Of a stretch of 19,540 nt of DNA, positions 7,415 through 14,062 are shown piece after piece. The stretch is from Bryobacterales bacterium (lineage in GTDB: Bacteria; Acidobacteriota; Terriglobia; Bryobacterales; Bryobacteraceae), in assembly GCA_016789785.1 (NCBI GenBank), contig JAEUQE010000179.1, positions 1 through 19,540 of the forward strand, given 5' to 3'. How positions within the stretch are numbered: the first letter of the stretch is position 1; the number at the start of each line of letters is the position of its first letter. Below the pieces are notes generated by a model. It was not told the DNA's origin and did not search any database. It was given only the letters and a program-made list of their open reading frames with translations. The position numbers and the translations under genes were made by a program.

Positions 7415-7783
7415 ATGGCAGTGATCGATCAGATTCAACAGGATGTGGAGAACTTACGCGCGACGGTGCCCGAACTGCGCGGAGTGGTGCTGGCAACCAA
7501 TGACGGGCAGCCGCTGGCCTATTCGTTATCGCCGGATGTGGAACCGCACCGGATCGCGACGATGGCGGCGGCGGCATCGAGTCTGGGGCGGAGGGTGAGC
7601 GACTCATTGCAGGTCGGCTCGCTGCACGAGATCAGCTTGTCGAGCAGCGATGGCCAGGTATTCCTTTACAACGCCGGGGGAAAGGGTGTGCTGGCGGTGA
7701 TTGGACCGACGGGCGCCAACACTGGGTTGATCCACCTGGAGGCGCGGTGGGCGGCTCGAGAGATTGGCGAGCGGATGTCATAG
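7415..7783 (+). CDS. Roadblock/LC7-domain protein
   Basis: The 122-residue protein starts at an ATG 6 bases after a strong GGGAGG. Nearly the whole length is a Roadblock/LC7 domain: an N-terminal helix with VPELRGVVLATNDGQPLAYS, a central helix HRIATMAAAASSLGRRVSDS, then the strand pair VFLYNAGGKGVLAVIGP and a final helix. Bacterial members such as MglB bind small Ras-like GTPases and can act as their activating proteins, often as dimers, in polarity, motility or signalling. No MglA-like GTPase is encoded in the window, so the partner is unknown. It is transcribed away from the zinc-ribbon/membrane gene. About 1.27 kb without a convincing gene follows. Confidence 0.88.
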   Translation: MAVIDQIQQDVENLRATVPELRGVVLATNDGQPLAYSLSPDVEPHRIATMAAAASSLGRRVSDSLQVGSLHEISLSSSDGQVFLYNAGGKGVLAVIGPTGANTGLIHLEARWAAREIGERMS

Positions 7784-8171
7784 GACGCACTTGCCGGGCT
7801 GGCCGGGCGGTGAGATCCGGCATTCATTTTGAGTTTTCGCGAACGGCCGGAGGGCTGTGCATCGGGCACGGTCCTCCGGTTTCTCGCATTGAGATGCGTG
7901 GACCGGTTGGCGGTTGCAATTGCCCCGCGACATTGCCGGTCGCAGCGAACCGTGGCGGCAGGTTCGTCTTTCACTCCCATCCTTTTTCGCTCCCTCCCGT
8001 CTGACTCCATCAACCGTCTGAGTGTGCGCCCGGGTGACTGTCTGCCGGGAATTCGAGATCTTCGGCTTCCATCTCTTCTTCGTCTTCTCCCCAAGATGCA
8101 TCACCGATCGCGTGCCTGCCGCAGGCATGAGCGGCGGTTGAGACCGCGAGGGGCGTGACGGCTGTGATTCG

Positions 8172-8222
8172 TTCCGGGGCCGCTGTCGTTCCGGGGCCGC
8201 TGTCGGGCGGGGCCGCTGTCCG
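8172..8222 (+). repeat. 17-base tandem repeat, three copies
   Basis: Two identical copies of TTCCGGGGCCGCTGTCG lie at 8172-8188 and 8189-8205, followed by a third copy at 8206-8222 with three changes. The period is not a multiple of three and no credible gene crosses it, so it is probably non-coding. Confidence 0.85.
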
Positions 8223-8399
8223 GCAAATCGCCATCCACGCAGACACGATCCGTGCTTCGGCGATCATGAAAAGCCCACGGTACTGGAACCGGCCGCGCAG
8301 GATGCCCCCCTTCCGCGCTCGGCTGTTGAGTCGGCATCCCGAGCGATCTAAGGTGTGGCTGCGGGAGATTCGGGCGTAGTCACTTAGCCGGAAGCGGTA

Positions 8400-8429
8400 C
8401 TTTGGTTGGCGGAATTTTTCCAACCAAAG
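8400..8429. repeat. Perfect 10-bp inverted repeat
   Basis: CTTTGGTTGG (8400-8409) and CCAACCAAAG (8420-8429) are exact reverse complements separated by a 10-base AT-rich spacer, CGGAATTTTT. Neither arm is followed by a T-tract, so it is not a standard intrinsic terminator. It could be an operator-like site or an RNA stem; the AT-rich spacer is unusual for this locus. Confidence 0.6.
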
Positions 8430-8435
8430 TTGGAT

Positions 8436-8690
8436 ATGCACCCGAAAACAGACGGAATACGATGTGAAACGTACCAGGACAACAAACGCAGGAAGTCCCT
8501 GGAACTAATGAGGAAGTTTGGAACCATCCATGAAGACAAGGCGACAACTCGAATCCAGCAGGCTACGAGCTCCTTCGCTGACGCGGCGGCCCGCAATGCG
8601 GCGGATCGGCTTGCCAGTGCTGTCTCTCTCGGCGGGAATCCTGTCGAACAGCCTGGTGTCGAACTGGGCTTGGATCCGTCATTTGTTTGA
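8436..8690 (+). CDS. Doubtful small open frame, 84 residues
   Basis: From an ATG at 8436 (or a TTG at 8406) the frame runs to a TGA at 8688-8690. The product is hydrophilic and could be helical (MRKFGTIHEDKATTRIQQAT, then FADAAARNAADRLASAVS). It matches no family I recognise. There is no clear Shine-Dalgarno site, and third-position GC is only about 60 percent, apparently lower than in the neighbouring firm genes. It follows directly after the 10-bp inverted repeat. It may be a real small gene, a gene remnant or chance. Confidence 0.2.
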   Translation: MHPKTDGIRCETYQDNKRRKSLELMRKFGTIHEDKATTRIQQATSSFADAAARNAADRLASAVSLGGNPVEQPGVELGLDPSFV

Positions 8691-8777
8691 GAATGCAGTC
8701 TGGGGTTCGTAGCGGCTTCGCATCTGTGCAGTTGAGGCGGCTCCATGTGCTCCCTGTGGGCTGCCTCATTTTCTTGG

Positions 8778-8846
8778 CAGGTGCGTTTGCCAGGTGGGCT
8801 CAGGCCAGTGGGTTCGGGCCGGTGGGCTTGAGCAGGTGCGCTGGTT
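8778..8846 (+). repeat. Degenerate 14-base tandem repeat, about five units
   Basis: Consecutive units CAGGTGCGTTTGC, CAGGTGGGCTCAGG, CCAGTGGGTTCGGG, CCGGTGGGCTTGAG and CAGGTGCGCTGGTT share the core C-A/C-G-G/T-G-T/G-G, with most changes at the ends. The first unit is 13 bases and the others 14. The period is not a multiple of three, which argues against a coding role. Confidence 0.6.
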
Positions 8847-9043
8847 GTGGGCCGGCTGGAAATCTGGTGTTCGATGGGCCGCCGGTTCGGACGGCGCGGG
8901 TGCCGTGCCCGCACAAGTACTAGGTTGGTTCTGCGGGTTTAGCTTCAGGTAAATCCTCGACTCCCGTCCTTGACGCCGGGAGCCGATGGAAAGGTAATGC
9001 CCGGTTTGTTTTCAGTACGGGGTTTAGAACCAGACGAAAGTCT

Positions 9044-9054
9044 GGAAGGGAAGG
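9044..9054 (+). promoter_or_regulatory. Ribosome binding site that decides the start of the HD-GYP gene
   Basis: GGAAGGGAAGG at 9044-9054 precedes the ATG at 9057. In-frame starts upstream are a TTG at 8970 and an ATG at 8997, but the purine run before 8997 is only two bases from that codon. Starting at 9057 also puts the first membrane helix at the N-terminus, as expected. Confidence 0.6.
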
Positions 9055-9056
9055 CG

Positions 9057-11585
9057 ATGCGTCCGCTCGGACTGGCGTGTATCGGACTAACGGTTCTTTT
9101 GGGGTTGGCGAGCCTCGCCGGCGCGCTGACGCACTGGAAGAGTCAGGATGGGCTGCGCTTCTTCGTCTATCTTGGAGCGACGCTGGTAGCGGCGGGCTGG
9201 CGGATTCGGGTGCCGGGCGCGCTGGGCAGCATCAGTCTCACCTTCGTTTATCTTCTCACGAGTCTGATTGAGTTGAGCATGGCCGAGGTAACGGCGATTG
9301 CGGCATTGTCCGTGGTGGCCGAGTATGGGTGGGACCGGAAGCCGGGAATCCGCCTCGCGCGGGCGGCGTTTGATCTCTCCTGCGTAACCATCGCGGCAGT
9401 GATGGCTTGGCGTGCCATTCAGTTCGATCCTTTGGCGGATGGAACCTTTCCGTTCGCGCTACGGGTGCTGATCGGCGGGTGTGCGCTGTTTATGGCCAAT
9501 GTGGTGCCACAGTGGTTCATTCGCACCTGGGAGGATCAGGAGTTTCCGGCACACGGAGGGCTTTCCTATCTGTGGTATCTGCCCTACTATCTTGGCGGAG
9601 CCGCCCTGGCGGGGATCCTGTCGGAGATCAACAGCTATCTGGGATGGCAGAGTACGGTATTAATTGTTCCGGCTCTTTATCTGGTTTATCGCTATTTTCT
9701 TCATCAAGTGGAGGACTTACGCGCCGAACGCGACGATGCCGAAGCGCGCTGCCGGGATTCCGCGGACGAAGTGGCGCAGCATTTGCGGACGATTGAGGCG
9801 CTTGCCGAGGCGATCGAGTCCAAGGATCAGACGTCGCAGAGGCAACTCCGCAGGGTCCAGATCTACTGCCGCGAGGTGGCACGGGAGCTGTCGTTACCGG
9901 AACCGGAGCGCAAGGCGCTTCTGGCCGCCTCCATGCTGCATGACGTGGGTAAGCTCTCGGTGCCCGAACACATCCTCTCGAAGCCCGGCCGGCTGACGCG
10001 GGAGGAATTCGCCAAGATGAAGATCCACCCGATTGTCGGCTGCGAGATTCTGCAGAAGGTGGACTTTCCCTATCCGGTGATTCCCATCGTGCGTCATCAT
10101 CACGAGAAGTGGGATGGATCGGGGTATCCGGACGGGTTAAAGGGTGAGGAAATCCCAATTGGAGCGCGGATTCTGGCGGCGGTGGACTGTCTGGACGCGC
10201 TGGTAAGCGACCGGCAATACCGCCGGGCGTTCCCGATTGATGAGGCGATGCGGATCCTGATCCGTGAGCGCGGAAAGAGCTTCGATCCGCGAGTGGTGCT
10301 GGCGCTTGAGCGCCGGTATCAGGAATATGAGCGCCTGGTGCGGGAATCGCTGGAGGAGCGCATCAAGCTGACCACGGAACTGCCGGCCGAAAACGCGGCG
10401 GCGCCGGCTCACGGGCTGGACCGCAGTTGGGATGGCGCATGGCCATCGCCACTCCCTGCCGAGCTGACGGAAACACTCGGACGAATTTCGGCACAATCCA
10501 AGCCTATTTCGCTCGTGCTGCACGAAGCTGAGCAGGAGCTGCGGAAAATTGTCCCCTTCGACACGCTCGCGCTCTATCGAGTGGACGGCGCGCAACTTAC
10601 AGCCGAGTATGCTTCGGGCAAAGACGCGGACCTGTTCCGCAGCCTGGTGATCCCCGTGGGGCAGGGTCTTTGCGGGTGGGTGGCGGAGAGAAACCGTCCG
10701 ATCCTCAATGGAAATCCTGCCGTGGAACCAGGATATTTGAACGATCCCTCCCGGTTTACGGTGCTGCGTTCAGCGGTGACGGTGCCGCTTGCTTCCGGTG
10801 AGGAAGTGATCGGCGCCATGTCGCTCTACAGTGAGCGGAGGGACGCCTTCCATGGCGCACACCTGCACCTGTTGCAGACAATCGGCCACAACCTCTCCTT
10901 AAATCTTCGCGGCGCGGCGGGCACCAGTGTGCCACGGCCGATGCGGCTGCCGGACAGCAGAGCACTGCATCGGAATCTGGCGCAGGAAATCGAGCGATGC
11001 ACGGAATCTGGTGAGTGGCTGAGTCTGGCGATGTGCGAGGTGGAGGGACTGCGCGGGGTAACCGAACTGAGCGGACCCGACGAGGCGTCCATCATCCTGG
11101 GCGAACTGGCTTCGCGAATCCGGTCGCGGCTCGATTGCTCGGCTTACTTTGCACGGACTGGCGAGGATGAGATCGCGATTGTGCTGGCGCCGAACACTCC
11201 GCTGCCGATCTCGGAATCCGCCGAAGAGGCGCCCAAGGAGTTGAAGCCCGAACTCATGCGCAGAAGCTTCTCGCGGGCACCGGGAGTCGCGGCGTTTGAG
11301 GATCTGGTGGAGTCGGCGGCGGGGCCGATGAACTTGCGCGTGCGGGTCGGGGTGGCGGCAATGGGTCCGGGAGGGATGGAGCCATTCGAACTGGTCGCGT
11401 CGGCGAGCCGGTCACTGCGGAACTACCACAAGACGCCGCGCTTCGAAGTGATCCGGAACCAGAACCGGGAGGAGGCAGCCGAACCCGAGAGTCTTTCCGC
11501 TTTGCATGCGGCGGTTGGGGCGGGGTCGGGGGCAGGTCCTGTGTTGGTGCAGCCGGCGCGCGATGGGCTGGTGCGCGCGTCGTAG
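9057..11585 (+). CDS. Membrane HD-GYP / GAF / degenerate GGDEF signalling protein
   Basis: The chosen ATG gives 842 residues. Residues 5-216 contain about six or seven membrane helices, followed by a likely coiled coil (214-255). Residues about 245-425 form an HD-GYP domain, a family that degrades cyclic di-GMP: LHDVGK (H295, D296), H324, RHHHE (347-349), DGSGYPDG (GYP at 356-358) and AAVDCLDAL (D377). The first metal-ligand His of the family, expected in a GHSRRV-type motif, appears to be Gln263 (QRQLRRV), so activity may be changed or lost. A GAF domain follows at about 475-618 (GQGLCGWVAERNRPIL, VPLASGEEVIGAMSLYSE). Residues about 630-797 resemble a GGDEF domain, but the active-site motif reads GEDEI (702-706) and catalysis is unlikely. 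It probably senses a signal at the membrane through c-di-GMP or the GAF ligand. No partner gene is adjacent. Confidence 0.88.
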   Translation: MRPLGLACIGLTVLLGLASLAGALTHWKSQDGLRFFVYLGATLVAAGWRIRVPGALGSISLTFVYLLTSLIELSMAEVTAIAALSVVAEYGWDRKPGIRLARAAFDLSCVTIAAVMAWRAIQFDPLADGTFPFALRVLIGGCALFMANVVPQWFIRTWEDQEFPAHGGLSYLWYLPYYLGGAALAGILSEINSYLGWQSTVLIVPALYLVYRYFLHQVEDLRAERDDAEARCRDSADEVAQHLRTIEALAEAIESKDQTSQRQLRRVQIYCREVARELSLPEPERKALLAASMLHDVGKLSVPEHILSKPGRLTREEFAKMKIHPIVGCEILQKVDFPYPVIPIVRHHHEKWDGSGYPDGLKGEEIPIGARILAAVDCLDALVSDRQYRRAFPIDEAMRILIRERGKSFDPRVVLALERRYQEYERLVRESLEERIKLTTELPAENAAAPAHGLDRSWDGAWPSPLPAELTETLGRISAQSKPISLVLHEAEQELRKIVPFDTLALYRVDGAQLTAEYASGKDADLFRSLVIPVGQGLCGWVAERNRPILNGNPAVEPGYLNDPSRFTVLRSAVTVPLASGEEVIGAMSLYSERRDAFHGAHLHLLQTIGHNLSLNLRGAAGTSVPRPMRLPDSRALHRNLAQEIERCTESGEWLSLAMCEVEGLRGVTELSGPDEASIILGELASRIRSRLDCSAYFARTGEDEIAIVLAPNTPLPISESAEEAPKELKPELMRRSFSRAPGVAAFEDLVESAAGPMNLRVRVGVAAMGPGGMEPFELVASASRSLRNYHKTPRFEVIRNQNREEAAEPESLSALHAAVGAGSGAGPVLVQPARDGLVRAS

Positions 11586-11885
11586 CACGGGCCGATTCCA
11601 GCATCTCCAGCCGCTCCACCAGCCGCTCCCAGCCGGCTTCCTCACTGAAGCCACTTCCACAGAGTTCCTTCGCGACGAGTTACTCGCCGCGCAACCGGGT
11701 GTTACCCGGCCCCCAGCAAAGCCGGGAAGCTGCGTATAGGGCTCTGCGCCCGCCACAGAGGCGTCCCCTGGAGAGGGCAGACCTGGGGGTCTGCGTCGCG
11801 GCCAATTCCTCGTGCGCTGTCCCGCGCGAACCTACTCGACGGAGAGGCAGGCGTTCTTGATCCGGGAGGAGTATGATACGGCTGT
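11586..11885. other. Intergenic region with hairpins between the signalling gene and the hydrolase gene
   Basis: No gene is supported. The stretch holds overlapping alternative stems, CCGGGT-GTT-ACCCGG at 11695-11709 and CCCGGC / GCCGGG at 11705-11710 and 11721-11726, and the hairpin GCAGACC-TGGG-GGTCTGC at 11777-11794, related to the one near 2376. None is followed by a T-tract. The promoter of the hydrolase gene should lie here but was not identified. Confidence 0.5.
11777..11794 (+). repeat. Hairpin related to the 2376-2391 element
   Basis: GCAGACC (11777-11783) pairs with GGTCTGC (11788-11794) across the loop TGGG. The context GGGCAGACC...GGTCTGCGTCGCG resembles GGCAGACT...AGTCTGCGTTACG near 2375-2397, with matching changes in both arms. 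This pattern of compensated change suggests a shared element whose structure is kept. Confidence 0.45.
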
Positions 11886-11899
11886 ATGATCCGGCGTGA
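11864..11899 (+). promoter_or_regulatory. Start region with duplicated ATG and a tiny leader frame
   Basis: A strong ribosome binding site, GGGAGGAG (11864-11871), is followed after one base by an ATG at 11873 that opens an 8-codon frame ending in TGA at 11897-11899. The hydrolase ATG is at 11886, inside that frame and 14 bases from the ribosome binding site. The 13 bases from 11873 (ATGATACGGCTGT) and the 13 from 11886 (ATGATCCGGCGTG) match at 10 positions, so the start looks tandemly duplicated. A TGA at 11874-11876 in the hydrolase frame rules out an earlier start. Confidence 0.5.
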
Positions 11900-13973
11900 A
11901 TTCCTTGAACTGACTGCCCTGGCCAACATGCCCGCTTTGGCGAGCGATTCCTCGTTGCTGAGTCTTGGGCCCTGTAAGTTGAGTGGAGGTTTGAGAGAGG
12001 GCAGTACAGGCGCGGCGCCCCTGGAGGGCGGTATCTGGTACGAGGCCGACGCACCGGGAGCCGCACTTTCCTGGGAGTTTCCTGCCGGCACGCTGAAGAA
12101 CGCCCGCATGCTGACGGCGGATTTCCTGTTAGATGGCGTCACGGCGCTGGTGTTTACTCTCGATCTGGTGGAATCGGCCACGGCCGGCGAGCCAGGCCGC
12201 CGGTTCCGGCTTACGTTTGCCGGACTCAATCAATGCAGTTTCCGGATGCGAATGGATCTTGGGCTTACGGGCCAGAATCGCTGGCAAGCCGACCGGGAAG
12301 GCGCTTTCCTGAAGCCCATCGTCAGCGGGGACCGTGTGGACCCGGCCAAGGTCAGCCGTGCTGTGCTCACCCTCTACCGCATGGCCGGTCCGGGAGCGCG
12401 ATTCTGCGCCACGGCGCTGCGCGCGTCCACCATCGACGTTCCAAAGCTCGCCAATGCGGTGCTGCCGAAGGGTCCGCTGGTGGATGAAATGGGTCAGAGC
12501 CGGCTCCAGGATTGGACTGGCAAGACGAAGAGCGTAGATGACTTAGTCGCCAGGCTGCGCGCGCAACACAAAGACTCCACCACTTACTCCGTGGCGGATA
12601 GACTTACTCGCTGGGGCGGATCGAAGCAGCACAAGTTACGCGACGGCTCGGGTTACTTCGGCGTCGCCAAGAGCGATGGCCGGTGGTGGCTGGTGGACCC
12701 GGATGGTCACGCCTTCTGGTCAGCAGGCGCCGACTGCGTGCGGGTCGACTTCGATGCGCGCGTGGATGGGATCGAGAAGGCGCTGACGTGGATTCCGCCG
12801 GAGAGTGGTTACCGCGAAGCCCGGAAGGCAGGGCTGGGAGGCCGGCCGGGGGCGCGTTTCGTGAATTACTTCGCGGCGAATCTGATCCGCGCTTTTGGGG
12901 AGCGGGACTGGCGGGAGCGCTGGGCGGCGCTGGCGCTGGGCGAAATGCGCCGCATGGGATTCAATACGGTGGGGAACTGGTCGGAGTGGCAGGCCGCATC
13001 AAAGGCGCGGTTTCCGTATGTGCGCCCGCTTGAAGGGGGGCCGCCGCTGGTTGCGCGGGTCTATCGCGACTTCCCGGATGTGTACGATCCGGGCTTCGCG
13101 AAGGAGGCCGCACGCACCGCCGAGTCGTTACGGGCGAGCGCGAATGATCCCGCACTGATCGGTTACTTCCTCATGAACGAGCCGACCTGGGGTTTTTCGA
13201 GCGAGTTACCCGCGGCGGGCATGCTTTATACGGCCGGGCCCTGCGCCACGCGGCGCGAGTTAGCGTCCCACTTACAGCGGAAGTACCCCGATGCGGGGGC
13301 TCTTTCGGCGGCCTGGAAACTCTCCGTGACGCTGGAGCGGGTGGAGAAGGGTAAGTGGGTGGAGCCTCTGACACCGGAGGCGAAGAACGATTTACGCGAG
13401 TTCAGCTCACGGATGGCCGGCCAGTATTTTCGGATCTTGTCCGAAGCGTGCCGGAAGGTCGACCCGAATCATCTGAATCTCGGGATGCGATGGGCCGGGG
13501 TGCCTCCCGATTGGGCCGTGGAAGGGATGAAGTCCTTCGATGTCTTCAGCCTCAACTGTTACATGGAGAAGCTGCCTCGGGACCGTTCCGAGCGTATTCA
13601 TGAGTTACTCGGAATGCCGGTGATGGTGGGCGAATGGCACTTCGGCGCGCTCGACGCGGGTCTGCCTGCTTCGGGGATTGGCCATGTTCGGACACAGGCG
13701 GACCGGGGAAGGGCGTATCGCGTGTATCTGGAGGATGCGGCGGCCAATCCGCTGTGTGTCGGCGTGCACTGGTTCACGTTATACGACCAGTCGTCATTGG
13801 GGCGGTTTGACGGAGAGAACTATAACATCGGCTTTCTGGATATCTGCCACCAGGCGTATGCGCCGCTGGCGGAGGCCGCGGTGGCGAGCCACGGACGAAT
13901 GTATGAGGTGGCGGCGGGGCGCCAGCAGGCTTACGCCGATGCGCCGGAGTATCTTCCGAAGCTGTTCTTGTAG
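11886..13973 (+). CDS. Agarase-like clan GH-A glycoside hydrolase
   Basis: The 695-residue protein starts at the ATG at 11886. The first residues, MIRREFLELTALANMPALA, contain a twin-Arg RREFLEL motif and may be a Tat-type signal, though its hydrophobic part is weak. Residues about 30-185 look like a beta-rich N-terminal module. GYFGVAKSDGRWWLVDPDGHAFWSAG, split over residues 256-281, is the entry signature of GH50-like beta-agarases and relatives. The TIM barrel follows, with MNEPTW (E432) as likely acid/base and VGEWHFG (E583) as likely nucleophile, then VGVHWFTLYDQ near 625-635. It should cleave a beta-linked galactan or similar polysaccharide by a retaining mechanism; the true substrate cannot be read from sequence. 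It converges on the OmpA-like gene across an 89-base gap with no clear terminator. Confidence 0.85.
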   Translation: MIRREFLELTALANMPALASDSSLLSLGPCKLSGGLREGSTGAAPLEGGIWYEADAPGAALSWEFPAGTLKNARMLTADFLLDGVTALVFTLDLVESATAGEPGRRFRLTFAGLNQCSFRMRMDLGLTGQNRWQADREGAFLKPIVSGDRVDPAKVSRAVLTLYRMAGPGARFCATALRASTIDVPKLANAVLPKGPLVDEMGQSRLQDWTGKTKSVDDLVARLRAQHKDSTTYSVADRLTRWGGSKQHKLRDGSGYFGVAKSDGRWWLVDPDGHAFWSAGADCVRVDFDARVDGIEKALTWIPPESGYREARKAGLGGRPGARFVNYFAANLIRAFGERDWRERWAALALGEMRRMGFNTVGNWSEWQAASKARFPYVRPLEGGPPLVARVYRDFPDVYDPGFAKEAARTAESLRASANDPALIGYFLMNEPTWGFSSELPAAGMLYTAGPCATRRELASHLQRKYPDAGALSAAWKLSVTLERVEKGKWVEPLTPEAKNDLREFSSRMAGQYFRILSEACRKVDPNHLNLGMRWAGVPPDWAVEGMKSFDVFSLNCYMEKLPRDRSERIHELLGMPVMVGEWHFGALDAGLPASGIGHVRTQADRGRAYRVYLEDAAANPLCVGVHWFTLYDQSSLGRFDGENYNIGFLDICHQAYAPLAEAAVASHGRMYEVAAGRQQAYADAPEYLPKLFL

Positions 13974-14062
13974 CTTCGCGATCCGCCGTGGATACAGCAA
14001 AGAGGATGGGAGAGACATTCGGAAGTAGATGCGCCTCCTGGCTCGCGGCAATGCAGATCGAA

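Larger units (their letters stand above)
7784..9056. other. Gene-poor region with repeats, about 1.3 kb
   Basis: Open frames occur on both strands, but none has a good ribosome binding site or a recognisable protein family, and most are Arg/Pro/Ser-rich as expected of chance frames in GC-rich DNA. The stretch holds a 17-base tandem repeat (8172-8222), a 10-bp inverted repeat (8400-8429), a degenerate 14-base repeat (8778-8846) and a small hairpin TGCCTG-CCG-CAGGCA at 8113-8127. No tRNA-like cloverleaf was recognised. It may be a decayed gene region, a long leader or an untranslated RNA locus. Confidence 0.5.

Noticed and set aside
8172..8222. CRISPR array
   Set aside because: The copies are adjacent with no spacers and the unit is only 17 bases.
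8010..8441. A 143-residue minus-strand frame ending in an acidic tail
   Set aside because: The acidic tail is encoded opposite a CTTCTT-rich tract, and the frame crosses the 17-base repeat; no domain is visible.
8384..8914. A 176-residue minus-strand frame in the gene-poor region
   Set aside because: It crosses the non-triplet 14-base repeat, is rich in Arg, Ser and Pro, and has no ribosome binding site or family match.
11254..11619. A minus-strand frame with a helical start (ERLVERLEMLESA)
   Set aside because: The coherent part is very short, the rest is Pro/Arg-rich and antisense to the end of the signalling gene, and a stop lies just upstream.
11695..11726. GC-rich stems after the signalling gene as a terminator
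   Set aside because: No T-tract follows and they lie more than 100 bases after the stop codon.
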